Source of the DNA: Shewanella mesophila
Lineage (GTDB): Bacteria; Pseudomonadota; Gammaproteobacteria; Enterobacterales; Shewanellaceae
Direction: 5' to 3'
Assembly (NCBI RefSeq): GCF_019457515.1
Contig: NZ_CP080421.1
Span: forward strand, 1,736,001-1,800,000
Length of the DNA: 64,000 bases
Position numbers and translations under genes: made by a program. The notes below the pieces were generated by a model. It did no database searches. It saw only the letters and a list, made by a program, of their open reading frames with translations, and was not told the DNA's origin. Below, piece by piece: positions 17,382 through 27,232 of the stretch. Numbering within the stretch: position 1 is the stretch's first letter; each line of letters starts with the position of its first letter.

Positions 17382-20300
17382 GTAGTTCTCCAAGACGATG
17401 TTGCATAAGCTGTGAGATGATCAGCGATAATAAGGCTAAACGATCTTTATCTGCTTCAGTAGGCATAAGGAATTTTAACTTACTTGGGCCATCCATACGA
17501 TAATTTTGTGGCTGACTTTGCAGTAGGCCAATAATAAAGCCTGGATCGATAATGTGGTCATCCCTGAATTCCATGCTGCCACCTTTCGCATGCATCTCAA
17601 TTTTGGCAATGCCTAATGCTGTTGCTTGATGTTTGTATAGGGTCAACTCTAATAGATTCTTCGTGGCTTGTGGCAATAATCCAAAGCGGTCGATCAGTTC
17701 GACTTTTAGCTCATCTAGTGCATTTTCACTCTTACAATTGGCGATTCGTTTATAGAGTGATAAACGGACATTAACGTCGTGTACGTAGTCTTCAGGCAGC
17801 AAGGCGGGAATACGTAGGTCGACTTCACATTGGCCTCGCAGCATCTGATCGAGCGAAGGCTCTCGACCCTCTTTTAATGATTTTACCGCGTCTTCCAACA
17901 TCTCCATGTACAAGGTGAAGCCAATTTTTGAAATGTGACCACTTTGTTCATCACCTAAGAGTTCACCTGCACCACGGATCTCTAAATCCTGGGTCGCCAG
18001 CATAAAGCCCGCGCCAAGGTCTTCAAGGGCGCCAATCGCTTCGAGTCGTTTGCGTGCATCTTTAGTCATTCGTTTCGGGTGCGGGGTCATCAAATAGGCG
18101 TAGGCTTGATGGTGAGAGCGGCCCACTCGACCACGCAGCTGATGCAGTTGTGCTAAGCCAAAGTGGTCGGCGCGTTCTATGACTATGGTATTCGCGCTTG
18201 GGACATCGATACCAGTTTCAATAATAGTTGTACAGACTAATACATTGTATTTCTGGTGATAAAAATCAGCCATCACCTTTTCCAGATCCCGTTCACGCAT
18301 CTGGCCATGAGCGGTGACAACTCTAGCCTCAGGAAGCAGCTCTTCAAGTTCCCGTGCGCGTTTCTCAATGGTTTCGACATTGTTGTGCAGAAAATAAACT
18401 TGACCGCCCCTTAAGATCTCACGCAGTAGTGCCTCGCGTACCGTTGTATCGTCATACTCTCTAACGAAGGTTTTTACCGCCAATCGTTTCGCTGGTGGCG
18501 TAGCGATAATCGATAGATCTCGCATGCCAGACATGGCCATGTTGAGCGTTCTAGGGATGGGGGTTGCAGTGAGCGTCAAAATATCAATATTCGCTCTAAG
18601 GGCCTTAATTTTCTCTTTTTGCCTCACGCCAAAACGGTGTTCTTCATCGATGATCAGTAGGCCTAAATTTTCAAATTTGGCTTCGGATTGCAGCAGTTTA
18701 TGGGTGCCTATGACGATATCGACCTGACCATTGGTCAATTGCTCCAGTACCGCTTGTTGCTCTTTTGCCGTTTTAAAACGCGACAATACTTCAATCTTAA
18801 TCGGCCAGTCGGCAAATCTATCCTTAAAGTTCTCATAATGTTGCTGAGCGAGCAGGGTGGTAGGGACTAAAATAGCGACCTGCTTATCATCATTTACCGC
18901 CACGAATGCGGCGCGCATTGCCACTTCGGTTTTGCCAAAACCCACATCACCACAGACCAAGCGGTCCATCGAGGTGGGCGAGCACATATCGGTGAGCACA
19001 GCGTCGATAGCCGTTTCTTGGTCGACGGTTTCTTCATAGGGGAAGCTGCTGGCAAACTGAGCATATTCTTGTTGGTCGAGCTGACACGCTTCACCTGGTC
19101 TAGCTTGCCTTCTGGCATAAACATCAAGCAGCTCTGCGGCGACGTCACGGATCTTTTCAATCGCTTTGCGTTTTGCTTTGCTCCAGGTTTCATTACCCAG
19201 TTTGTTGAGATGGGCTTCTTCATCGGGGCCGACACTGTAGCGACTAATAAGATTTAGCGAAGAGACGGGGACATAGAGTTTATCGCCGCCTGAATACTCA
19301 AGTTTAAGGTATTCGGCAACAAGCCCTCCAGTGTCTAGGGTTTCTAATCCTTGATAGAGCGCCACCCCATGATCTAAATGTACTATGGGTTGACCGACTT
19401 TTAGCTCGGCCAAGTCTTTAATGAGTGCATCGTTGCTGATCTGGCGCTGCTTATCTCGTCTGCGTTGCTGAGAAATACGTTGACCGAAAAGCTCGGTCTC
19501 ACACACTAGCGCCCAAGGTTTGCCTTTATTACCACTTATGATAGCCCCTTGAGATAAGGGCGAAACGATTAGGCCAAATTGTGCCGGTTTTTCAGCAAAT
19601 TGATTAAAGTGTTCAAATAGTTGGGGCTTTATTTCTATCTTAGCAAGTAGCTCTATGAGCGCTTCGCGTCGACCTTCCGATTCGGCGCAAAACAGGATTG
19701 AAATACCTGAGTTTGCATACTCTTGCAGGGCGATAAGCGGCTGCTTCAATTTGTGATTTGAGGCGATATCTGGCAAGGCTTCAACTTTGGCTGGAATACA
19801 GGTGCCTTGGAAATCTCGTCCCTTACACAGTAGCCTTGGCAATTGCTTAAATGCTTGAAATACTTGCTCTGCAAGTAAATAAAGATCTTTTGGCGGCAAT
19901 AGTGGCCTTAAGGGATCCACGCGGCGATTTTCATAACGCTGAGCGACTTCATTAAGATGGGATTTCGCCGCAGTTTCTAAGTCACCGAGGGCGACCAGTT
20001 GAGTCTGTTCTGGTAGGTAGTCAAATAGGGTGGCAGTTTCATCAAAAAATAGCGGCAGATAGCTTTCAATACCCGCAGGCATTACTTTGCGGCTGACCAT
20101 CTGATAGATAGATTCTGGCTCTTTAACGACCACATCAAACTGACGACGGTAACGCTGTCTAAACCCTTCGGTAGCCGCATCATCAGTGGGAAACTCTTTT
20201 GCTGGTAGTAATCGAATTCCCTCTATTTCACCACTTGAACGCTGAGTTTCGGGATCAAACTGGCGGATAGATTCCACTTCATCGTCGAAGAGTTCGATAC

Positions 20301-20856
20301 GATAGGGGTTATTGGAGCCCATCGGGAAAATGTCGATGATAGAGCCTCGTACGGCAAACTCACCATGTTCATAAACTTGTTCGACTAGATGATAACCGGT
20401 ATTCACCAATTGCTGACGCACTTGCTCGAGTTGGTAGATATCGCCCTTGTTGAGCAGCAGCACATTACCCGTTAAAAATGATTGCGGCGGCAGTCTCACC
20501 ATCAGGGTGCTTATCGGAACAATCACTAGACTCTGCTTTTCGGTGGAGATCCTAGATAGCGTCTCTAACCTTTGTGATACCAGATCTTGATGGGGTGAGA
20601 AACTGTCATAAGGCAAGGTCTCTCTGTCTGGGAACAGGAGCACCGGGACTGATGCTGGTCTAAGCAGATATTTAAGCTCAGTTTCCAGCTGCAGCGCGCT
20701 GGGAGTGTCGTGGGTAACGACTAACGTTAAACCGTTATAATTAGCGCCGATATTCGCTAAGGTGATCGCCTGAGCCGCGCCATGCAATTGACTTAGGGTT
20801 TGAGGCGTTTTTACCCCTTTAACTTTTGGGGGCGTAAGGACAGAGAAAGCATTCAT
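17374..20856 (-). CDS. mfd: Transcription-repair coupling factor Mfd
   Basis: Mfd pushes stalled RNA polymerase off damaged DNA and recruits UvrA. In order: UvrB-like N-terminal module (residues ~1-340), an RNA-polymerase-interacting Tudor-like region (VGQPIVHLDHGVALYQGLET near 490), the translocase with Walker A GDVGFGKTEVAM, the DEEH box in LLIIDEEHRFGV and helicase motifs TLTATPIPRTLNMAM and QLRGRVGRSHHQAYAYL, then the C-terminal TRCF domain. Length is ~1160 residues as usual. The ATG at 20856 is preferred over a TTG at 20877; neither has a strong ribosome site. Confidence 0.96.
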   Translation of the reverse strand: MNAFSVLTPPKVKGVKTPQTLSQLHGAAQAITLANIGANYNGLTLVVTHDTPSALQLETELKYLLRPASVPVLLFPDRETLPYDSFSPHQDLVSQRLETLSRISTEKQSLVIVPISTLMVRLPPQSFLTGNVLLLNKGDIYQLEQVRQQLVNTGYHLVEQVYEHGEFAVRGSIIDIFPMGSNNPYRIELFDDEVESIRQFDPETQRSSGEIEGIRLLPAKEFPTDDAATEGFRQRYRRQFDVVVKEPESIYQMVSRKVMPAGIESYLPLFFDETATLFDYLPEQTQLVALGDLETAAKSHLNEVAQRYENRRVDPLRPLLPPKDLYLLAEQVFQAFKQLPRLLCKGRDFQGTCIPAKVEALPDIASNHKLKQPLIALQEYANSGISILFCAESEGRREALIELLAKIEIKPQLFEHFNQFAEKPAQFGLIVSPLSQGAIISGNKGKPWALVCETELFGQRISQQRRRDKQRQISNDALIKDLAELKVGQPIVHLDHGVALYQGLETLDTGGLVAEYLKLEYSGGDKLYVPVSSLNLISRYSVGPDEEAHLNKLGNETWSKAKRKAIEKIRDVAAELLDVYARRQARPGEACQLDQQEYAQFASSFPYEETVDQETAIDAVLTDMCSPTSMDRLVCGDVGFGKTEVAMRAAFVAVNDDKQVAILVPTTLLAQQHYENFKDRFADWPIKIEVLSRFKTAKEQQAVLEQLTNGQVDIVIGTHKLLQSEAKFENLGLLIIDEEHRFGVRQKEKIKALRANIDILTLTATPIPRTLNMAMSGMRDLSIIATPPAKRLAVKTFVREYDDTTVREALLREILRGGQVYFLHNNVETIEKRARELEELLPEARVVTAHGQMRERDLEKVMADFYHQKYNVLVCTTIIETGIDVPSANTIVIERADHFGLAQLHQLRGRVGRSHHQAYAYLMTPHPKRMTKDARKRLEAIGALEDLGAGFMLATQDLEIRGAGELLGDEQSGHISKIGFTLYMEMLEDAVKSLKEGREPSLDQMLRGQCEVDLRIPALLPEDYVHDVNVRLSLYKRIANCKSENALDELKVELIDRFGLLPQATKNLLELTLYKHQATALGIAKIEMHAKGGSMEFRDDHIIDPGFIIGLLQSQPQNYRMDGPSKLKFLMPTEADKDRLALLSLIISQLMQHRLGELRA

Positions 20857-20941
20857 GGAGAAGAGACTAATAGCCAAAAATCGACAAAGATGCGAGCCAT
20901 TGTAGAGGCTTAGTCTCCCATGTGCCAGTGAAAACTAGCCT

Positions 20942-21538
20942 TTACCTAGACTTGTTTTGATTGTCTTTTTTACGCTGCTGTAGTTGTTTTTGTTGAACAT
21001 TGAGGCTGGCTTTTACCAATTGTTCAATATCTTCGTCCAAAATTTGGCTAAATTCGAGTTCGCTTTCGAAACCTGCTTGTTGGTTGCCCGATCCGCTCAT
21101 TGGCGTTGAGCTTATGCATTGAGCGATACAAAGCATCGACAGTAGGGCATCTTTTATATGCAAGGTGACCCGATATTGTTTGCCTAATTCCAGTTGGGTA
21201 TCGCCAATGATTTGAATGCCGCTACCACCAAACTGCTGGCCGATACATTTATCGCCTTCGTTGGGTTGCTGTTCGAGCACATATTGCAGAACTAAATCAA
21301 TTTTACGCGATTGCAGCTTTAGATAATCAACCACGGTGCGCGCTTCGTCATCGAGGTTTCTCAGTTGCAATAAACAATTGGCTTCCATCGCTTTGACTTC
21401 GCTTATTAGCTGCAGGCCGAGAGGTAACATGCCCTTGAGCTCTGATTCTGAAGGCAAAGGTTGGTTTTCAGGCCAAGGCGATAGGTAAGCTGAAAACCTA
21501 TGTCTGACGCTAAAATAGGAGTTTGATTCGTTGTTCAA
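20942..21538 (-). CDS. PilZ-like domain protein
   Basis: The 198-residue protein looks like a PilZ-domain protein: a helical/beta N-terminal part (residues 1-75) followed by a beta-barrel-like stretch with QQFGGSGIQI near residues 100-109, where PilZ proteins carry the (D/N)xSxxG motif. The paired RxxxR motif is not evident, so c-di-GMP binding is doubtful. The tail (QQKQLQQRKKDNQNKSR) is charged and probably disordered. The start is TTG at 21538, with GAGG eight bases upstream. It stands between mfd and the divergent lolC and is expected to share no operon with either. Confidence 0.6.
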   Translation of the reverse strand: MNNESNSYFSVRHRFSAYLSPWPENQPLPSESELKGMLPLGLQLISEVKAMEANCLLQLRNLDDEARTVVDYLKLQSRKIDLVLQYVLEQQPNEGDKCIGQQFGGSGIQIIGDTQLELGKQYRVTLHIKDALLSMLCIAQCISSTPMSGSGNQQAGFESELEFSQILDEDIEQLVKASLNVQQKQLQQRKKDNQNKSR

Positions 21539-21633
21539 CGGATTGCCTCTTGTTTTTATGGTGCTATTACCCCTATTATCGTGCGCATCTCAATGATTTA
21601 TCAAGGCTCCTGAGCAAAGAGACCCTGCCACAC

Positions 21634-22866
21634 ATGAATTTAGCGTTATCTTGGAACATAGGTTATCGATATTGGCGAGCGCGGAAAGCCAATGCTTTTG
21701 CCTCTTTTATCACAATTTTTGCCGTTTCAGGCATTTTACTTGGTGTAGCGGCGTTGATTATCGTCAGTTCGGTGATGAATGGATTAGAGGGACAGCTAAA
21801 ACAACGCATTTTGGGCGCGGTTCCTCAGTTAACCGTTTATAGCGAACAAAATCTTAACCAGTGGCAGCAAAACGCTGATGCCTTAGTTAACCTTGATGGT
21901 ATCGTCGCCGTCAGCCCTAGTATCTCCACCCAAGCTATGTTGCAAGCGCCTAAAAGTATCAGCGCGGTGCAGATCTACGGTATTTATCCTGAGCTTGAAA
22001 AGCAAAATCTAGCCTTAATCAATCAACATTTTAACGGTTCATTGGCGGCACTTAAGTCAGGAGAATATAACATAGTGCTAGGGGCCGAATTGGCGCGCCG
22101 TCTGGATGTTGCCCCTGGTGACAAAATTAGAGTCTTGAGTGGCGATGGCGTTGTCTATTCGCCGTTAGGGCCTGTGCCAAGCCAACGAAATTTTCATGTT
22201 GTCGGCGTCTTTGAAATGGGTTCTCAGGTGGATGCGAGCTTGGCCTATGTTCACCATGATGATGCGCAGCGCTTGATGAGGCAGAAACCGGGTGAGATAA
22301 AGCAACTCAGACTTTATCTAAATGATCCGTTTAACGCCGCTAAGATAGCTCCGACAGTGACTGATATATTCGCACATTCGGGAGTTAGCGTTACAACCTC
22401 TGATTGGCGCGACAGTTATGGTCACCTGTTTGCGGCGGTAAAAATGGAAAAGAACATGATGTCGCTGATGCTTAGCCTGATCATTGCTGTGGCGGCGTTT
22501 AATATCGTATCGGCACTGGTGATGATGGTGGTCGATAAAACCACAGATATTGCCGTATTAAAGACGCAAGGACTGCGCACCTCGAGTGTCATGAGTATTT
22601 TTATGATCCAAGGCTCGTTAAATGCCCTGTTAGGTTTGCTCGGCGGTTTGATCATTGGGGTTCTTATCACCCTCAATCTAAATACCATTATGGCGGCCCT
22701 TGGGATCTCAATTTTAGGAGCTGGACAAACACTACCCGTACAGTTGGAGTTTACACAGTTAAGCGCGATTGTTATCGGCACCCTAGTGATTACTTTTCTG
22801 GCCACGGTTTACCCTGCATTACGAGCCGCTAACATTCAGCCCGCTAGCGCATTAAGGTACGAATAG
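21634..22866 (+). CDS. lolC: Lipoprotein-releasing ABC transporter permease LolC
   Basis: With LolD and LolE this inner-membrane protein releases outer-membrane lipoproteins to the LolA chaperone. The 410-residue protein begins LALSWNIGYRYWRARKANAF, has a first membrane helix near 25-50 (SFITIFAVSGILLGVAALII), a large periplasmic domain (~55-265) and three C-terminal helices (LIIAVAAFNIVSALVMMVVD..). The ATG at 21634 gives the family N-terminus; the frame is open further upstream but adds 37 unrelated residues overlapping the PilZ gene. It is followed after 3 bases by lolD. Confidence 0.93.
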   Translation: MNLALSWNIGYRYWRARKANAFASFITIFAVSGILLGVAALIIVSSVMNGLEGQLKQRILGAVPQLTVYSEQNLNQWQQNADALVNLDGIVAVSPSISTQAMLQAPKSISAVQIYGIYPELEKQNLALINQHFNGSLAALKSGEYNIVLGAELARRLDVAPGDKIRVLSGDGVVYSPLGPVPSQRNFHVVGVFEMGSQVDASLAYVHHDDAQRLMRQKPGEIKQLRLYLNDPFNAAKIAPTVTDIFAHSGVSVTTSDWRDSYGHLFAAVKMEKNMMSLMLSLIIAVAAFNIVSALVMMVVDKTTDIAVLKTQGLRTSSVMSIFMIQGSLNALLGLLGGLIIGVLITLNLNTIMAALGISILGAGQTLPVQLEFTQLSAIVIGTLVITFLATVYPALRAANIQPASALRYE

Positions 22867-22869
22867 AAT

Positions 22870-23601
22870 ATGACCCAACAAGATAATAAGAGTTTGCTGT
22901 TACAGGTAAAAAACGTCACTAAACGTTACCATGAAGGCAGTATCGATACTCTGGTATTAAATGGCGTAGATCTCGATGTTTATAGTGGTGAGCAGCTCGC
23001 GATAGTGGGCACTTCTGGCTCGGGTAAGAGTACCTTATTGCATATTATGGGTACGCTCGATAAACCCAGTAATGGTCAAGTCACCTTGCAAGGAGAAGAT
23101 CTTTATACCTTGTCGGCGAGCCGTCAGGCCAAGATACGCAATCAAGATCTGGGTTTTATCTATCAGTTCCACCATCTACTGCCCGAATTCAGTGCATTAG
23201 AAAATGTCGCCATGCCTGGACTTATTCAAGGGCGCGATCGTAAGTCGGTAGAGCAAGAAGCGAGTGCTTTACTGGAACGCGTGGGCTTAGGGCATAGACT
23301 AAATCATACACCAGGGGAGATGTCTGGCGGTGAGCGCCAACGTACTGCGATAGCAAGAGCGCTGATAAATAAGCCTAAATTGGTATTAGCCGATGAGCCG
23401 ACGGGTAACTTAGATGCCGCCAGTGGTGAGTCGGTTTATGAGTTGATACGTGAGCTAGGCAGTCAACTCGGCACGGCATTTGTTGTGGTCACTCATGATC
23501 CTAAATTAGCCGCGCGTATGGACAGACAACTGCGAATGAAAGATGGACACCTTTATCATACCAAAGAGGCTTCAGAGGTTAACGCGCAGGAGCTTGCATG
23601 A
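22870..23601 (+). CDS. lolD: Lipoprotein-releasing ABC transporter ATP-binding protein LolD
   Basis: The 243-residue ATPase powers LolCE. Walker A GTSGSGKST, the LolD-type segment QFHHLLPEFSALENVAMP, signature MSGGERQRTAIARAL and Walker B LVLADEPTGNLD are all present. LolD and MacB ATPases are alike, but the position between lolC and lolE settles the call. Its TGA overlaps the lolE ATG by 4 bases. Confidence 0.95.
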   Translation: MTQQDNKSLLLQVKNVTKRYHEGSIDTLVLNGVDLDVYSGEQLAIVGTSGSGKSTLLHIMGTLDKPSNGQVTLQGEDLYTLSASRQAKIRNQDLGFIYQFHHLLPEFSALENVAMPGLIQGRDRKSVEQEASALLERVGLGHRLNHTPGEMSGGERQRTAIARALINKPKLVLADEPTGNLDAASGESVYELIRELGSQLGTAFVVVTHDPKLAARMDRQLRMKDGHLYHTKEASEVNAQELA

Positions 23602-24854
23602 GTCAGATGTTGTCATTTTGGGTAGGCTGGCGCTTCTACATGGCGAGACAGTCCAATCGTTTTATCAGTTTTATCTCTTTTGCCTCAACTGCAGGTATCG
23701 CCCTTGGCGTCGCCGTGTTGATCACTGTGCTGTCGGCGATGAATGGTTTTGAGAAAGAGTTAGAGCAACGTCTGTTAGGTGTTGTGCCTCATGGTGAATT
23801 GACCGGGGTTAATGAACCTATCCGCGATTGGCAAAAAATTGCCAAGGATGCCCAGTTAATCGAAGGGATTAAAGCAACGGCTCCCTTTATTCATTTACAG
23901 GGATTGATTCAAAAACCTGGAGGTTTTCAGGGGCTTTCTGTCATTGGTATTGATACAGCCCTTGAAGCTAACGTATCAAATATCGCCGATTTTATGGATG
24001 CTAAAAGTTGGCTCGCGTTAGGCCAAAGTGGTAACAATATTGTACTTGGTCGGGGGTTAGCCGATAGCTTGTCCCTGAAAGTAGGTGATAGTATTAGTTT
24101 ATACACGCCTGATTTTGCTGCAAAACAGACAGAGACGAAACGCATTGGTTCGGCGAAGAGCCATCGCTTTGTCGTTGCAGGGATATTTGATATCGGTGGT
24201 GAGTTAGATCTGACCACAGCGTATATTCCGCTGACTTATGGCGCACAGATTTTAGGCTTCAGCGACGGGGTGAGTGGTGTACGTATTAAAGTCGATGATG
24301 TATTTGCTGCGCCTAGGTTGATAAGGACCTTAGGCTATAGTCAGCAGCAGTATATGTATTTGTCTGATTGGACTCGAACTCAGGGGCATCTTTATCAAGA
24401 TATACAGCTGGTTAGAGCTGTAATGTATCTGGTTTTGGCGCTAGTTATTGCGGTTGCTTGCTTTAACATAGTGTCGACCTTAGTGATGGCTGTTCGTGAT
24501 AAACAATCAGAAATTGCCATATTACTCACCATGGGAATGGCTAAAATTACCGTGATGGGAATTTTTGTTGTGCAAGGCGCGTTAAATGGGATCTTAGGCT
24601 GCTTAATTGGTGGTGTGCTTGGGGTTGTCATTGCGTTAAATTTGAGTGTCATGGCAAGTTTTATCGAACAGGCTTTAGGGGTCCAACTGCTTTCGGCCGA
24701 TGTTTACTTTATCGACTTCCTCCCCTCACAGCTGCATTGGCAAGATGTGATTTTAGTGGTTAGTTTAGCGTTTATTATGAGTCTGATCTCTACCTTGTAT
24801 CCAGCATGGAAAGCAAGTCAAACCATGCCTGCCACAGCATTGGCGGGCAGATAA
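23598..24854 (+). CDS. lolE: Lipoprotein-releasing ABC transporter permease LolE
   Basis: The 418-residue permease starts LSFWVGWRFYMARQSNRFIS and has the same layout as LolC: one N-terminal membrane helix, a periplasmic domain and three C-terminal helices (ALVIAVACFNIVSTLVMAVR..). It resembles LolC (shared ExxL and NIVS..MV motifs), reflecting their common ancestry. Separate lolC and lolE, rather than a single lolF, are present. The ATGA overlap with lolD indicates translational coupling. Confidence 0.94.
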   Translation: MSQMLSFWVGWRFYMARQSNRFISFISFASTAGIALGVAVLITVLSAMNGFEKELEQRLLGVVPHGELTGVNEPIRDWQKIAKDAQLIEGIKATAPFIHLQGLIQKPGGFQGLSVIGIDTALEANVSNIADFMDAKSWLALGQSGNNIVLGRGLADSLSLKVGDSISLYTPDFAAKQTETKRIGSAKSHRFVVAGIFDIGGELDLTTAYIPLTYGAQILGFSDGVSGVRIKVDDVFAAPRLIRTLGYSQQQYMYLSDWTRTQGHLYQDIQLVRAVMYLVLALVIAVACFNIVSTLVMAVRDKQSEIAILLTMGMAKITVMGIFVVQGALNGILGCLIGGVLGVVIALNLSVMASFIEQALGVQLLSADVYFIDFLPSQLHWQDVILVVSLAFIMSLISTLYPAWKASQTMPATALAGR

Positions 24855-24971
24855 TAGAGTGTGTTAGTAATTGCGCCGTTAACGTTAAATCGTAGGATGG
24901 GTTAGGATTAGCTAAGTTGCTATCGGATAAAAGAGGTTTGATATATTGCGATCGTCTCTTATGCTGATCAA

Positions 24972-26336
24972 CTATGATGCTTTCTTATTTCTAGCCCGGC
25001 GCTTGTGTGCGTACATGCTCTTATCCGCATTGGATAACAGCTGTTTAACTGTAGTGATTTGGCCTTCAAACATGGCAAAACCTATGCTTAACGACGGGAT
25101 GATTTGTGTCTCGCCCCAGCTAAGGTAACTCGCTTCTATGGTTTCACGGAGTTGAGTAATAAGCGCTTCTATCTGTGAAGCATCGGAAATATTTCTTAAT
25201 AGTATTAAGAATTCGTCCCCCCCAAAGCGAGCCACGGTTCCGTATGGCGAGGTTTCCGAGACCAGGAGTTTGGCGATATGTTTGAGTAGCTCATCTCCGG
25301 CCTCGTGTCCTAATTCGTCATTTACCTGTTTGAAACCGTTTAGATCAATATTGAGTAGTGTAAACGTCGCATTATTGCTGCCCTCGGTGATTAATTTATT
25401 GAGTAGATTAATCATGAAGCGTCTATTGGGTAATTGCGTCAGTTCATCTTCAAGTGCAGCGTTATGGGTATGTTTATAATGTCTGTAGAACAAGATCATC
25501 ATGGCGTAGATAAGCAAAGTTGTCAGCCAGCCAATGACGAGCGCAATGTTATTAATGCGTTGAATTTGTTGGTGATTGTCAATGTCAAACTTAGCTGCAA
25601 GTTGCCAGATTCCGCTGGGTAGTTGGATGGGATATTGTATGTCTGGCTGATCAAATATGGTATCTTCGCCGTAAAATACCTGGCTAGTTTCATCGGGTAA
25701 TACTTGTTTACGCAATGCAATGTTAGCGCCTTGAAAACGGGTTAATCCCGTTTCGTTAAGTAGTTTCTCATAGTCCATGACGACGCTGACCGTTCCCCAA
25801 TAGTTAGTGTTTAAGGGAGAGTCTGAGAAAATTGGGTAGCGAGCAATGAGTCCTATGCCTCCTTGGACTAAGTTAACGGGGCCCGCAATAAAGACGCCTT
25901 GTCTTTCCTTCGCTATCAAGACGGTTTTGAGTTGCTCTGGCTGGGTCCTGAAATCAAACCCTATTGCTCGCTCGTTTCCTTTTTCGGGATAAACCAGGGT
26001 GATCACGTTGTTGGGGGCGAATGCGACGCTGCGAACATATTTGGCTTTAGCTAATAATTTTGTCGCTATCCTCGCCCAATTTTTCCTGGCAAACTCTGGG
26101 TCAATGGTGGTTACTGTGGCTAAGCTATCGGCTAGGTAGCTATCCATATAGACGGAGGCTTCGAAATTAAATCGAACTAATGTCAAATTCTTACGAATAT
26201 CTTCTTTCTCTTTGGAGATCGCATGCTCTACCAAGTACTGACATATTGTGTTCACGGTAAAGGTTGCGAGGGTTATAAATAATAAAGAGAACAGTAAAAA
26301 AATCGCTAAATGTCTTTTATTTGAACCTAAATGCAT
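24972..26336 (-). CDS. Diguanylate cyclase with periplasmic CHASE-type sensor
   Basis: The ~454-residue protein synthesises c-di-GMP. Order: membrane helix at ~10-32 (HLAIFLLFSLLFITLATFTV), a CHASE-like sensor of ~210 residues (VRFNFEASVYMDSYLADSLA; ATKLLAKAKYVRSVAFAPNN), a second membrane helix, and a GGDEF domain with the intact catalytic motif RFGGDEFL near 370-377. The RxxD inhibitory site expected five residues before GGDEF is absent, so product inhibition of the usual type is unlikely. The ATG at 26336 is chosen over a TTG at 26408, which has no ribosome site. The gene stands alone, converging on lolE; ligand unknown. Confidence 0.9.
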   Translation of the reverse strand: MHLGSNKRHLAIFLLFSLLFITLATFTVNTICQYLVEHAISKEKEDIRKNLTLVRFNFEASVYMDSYLADSLATVTTIDPEFARKNWARIATKLLAKAKYVRSVAFAPNNVITLVYPEKGNERAIGFDFRTQPEQLKTVLIAKERQGVFIAGPVNLVQGGIGLIARYPIFSDSPLNTNYWGTVSVVMDYEKLLNETGLTRFQGANIALRKQVLPDETSQVFYGEDTIFDQPDIQYPIQLPSGIWQLAAKFDIDNHQQIQRINNIALVIGWLTTLLIYAMMILFYRHYKHTHNAALEDELTQLPNRRFMINLLNKLITEGSNNATFTLLNIDLNGFKQVNDELGHEAGDELLKHIAKLLVSETSPYGTVARFGGDEFLILLRNISDASQIEALITQLRETIEASYLSWGETQIIPSLSIGFAMFEGQITTVKQLLSNADKSMYAHKRRARNKKAS

Positions 26337-26694
26337 GGCTTCCAACAGTATTTTTATATTTAGAAGAAGCAAATCAACATCAATCTGCTGATAAGGTTGC
26401 TGATACAAACGGTAAATAATGTTGCTATTTGGTTATTCTATAGCAAGTTTGTTTTATAAGCTAAGGTGATTTTTGTCGAGACGCCGCTGAGTATTATGCT
26501 GTTAGCACTATTTTCTTATCAGCCAAAAGCTGACGAATGAGGCTCGGGTGAGGGGAGGTATCTCAAGCCATGGGCTATTTTATAATATATAGCCATGGCA
26601 AACGTGGTGACATTATATCGCCCACCAGCGATTTATGCCTCTTTTAAGGTTAAAAAGGCCGTAGGTTCGAGAGTGAGTGTCGATGATGTGGCTA
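26337..26694. other. 358 bp intergenic region between the diguanylate cyclase and DUF2062 genes
   Basis: The 5' side should carry the cyclase promoter. An imperfect inverted repeat (gccatgggctat near 26568 with atagccatggc near 26589) has a one-base bulge and no T tract. Nothing else recognisable was seen. Confidence 0.4.
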
Positions 26695-27201
26695 CTATTT
26701 TGTGCGGTTTTTCCATTTAAATAAAATGGAGTATTTCCACAGATTATGGACCGTAAAATAGCCTACAGCAGCAAAAATAACCCCAAAAACCAAACAACCT
26801 AATAGAAATGGTGGGCCTATGGTAGAGAGTGATGATTCAATCCATTGCCAATTGGCTTCGAATACGAATCGCTGTGGTGGATGACTTAGTAGCTTTGCAC
26901 CAAATAGATAAGCCGCGTAGAACATAAATGGCATAGTGATTGGATTCGTTATCCAAACCAATGCAACGGCTATGGGGAGATTACAATTGAATACAATAGC
27001 AAGTGCTGCGGCTAACACCATCTGAAATGGCATAGGTATCCACGCAACAAATAATCCGACGGCAAATGCCATCGGAGCTGAACGGCGATTAAGCGCCCAT
27101 AAATTTGGTTTATGTAGCAGTTTACCAAACATCTGCAAGTGCTTATGATTTTGCAGCGTTTCAGGCTTTGGCATAAACCTTTCAATGATTTTTTTTGGCA
27201 T
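26695..27201 (-). CDS. DUF2062 membrane protein
   Basis: The 168-residue protein matches the DUF2062 family: NRRSAPMAFAVGLFVAWIPMPFQMVLAAALAIVFNCNLPIAVAL, then WITNPITMPFMFYAAYLFG, the family's typical motifs. Three or so membrane spans are seen. Function is unknown. It is divergent from comEC with a 31-base gap, so the two share a promoter region. Confidence 0.88.
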   Translation of the reverse strand: MPKKIIERFMPKPETLQNHKHLQMFGKLLHKPNLWALNRRSAPMAFAVGLFVAWIPMPFQMVLAAALAIVFNCNLPIAVALVWITNPITMPFMFYAAYLFGAKLLSHPPQRFVFEANWQWIESSLSTIGPPFLLGCLVFGVIFAAVGYFTVHNLWKYSILFKWKNRTK

Positions 27202-27232
27202 AGCTTAGTATTGCAGTCTTAAATTATTCATT

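Noticed and set aside
21523..21633. 37-residue extension of LolC
   Set aside because: The sequence overlaps the PilZ-like gene's 5' end on the other strand and does not resemble LolC; the ATG at 21634 gives the normal start.
26568..26600. Possible terminator (imperfect inverted repeat) upstream of the DUF2062 stop
   Set aside because: A bulge breaks the stem and there is no T tract.
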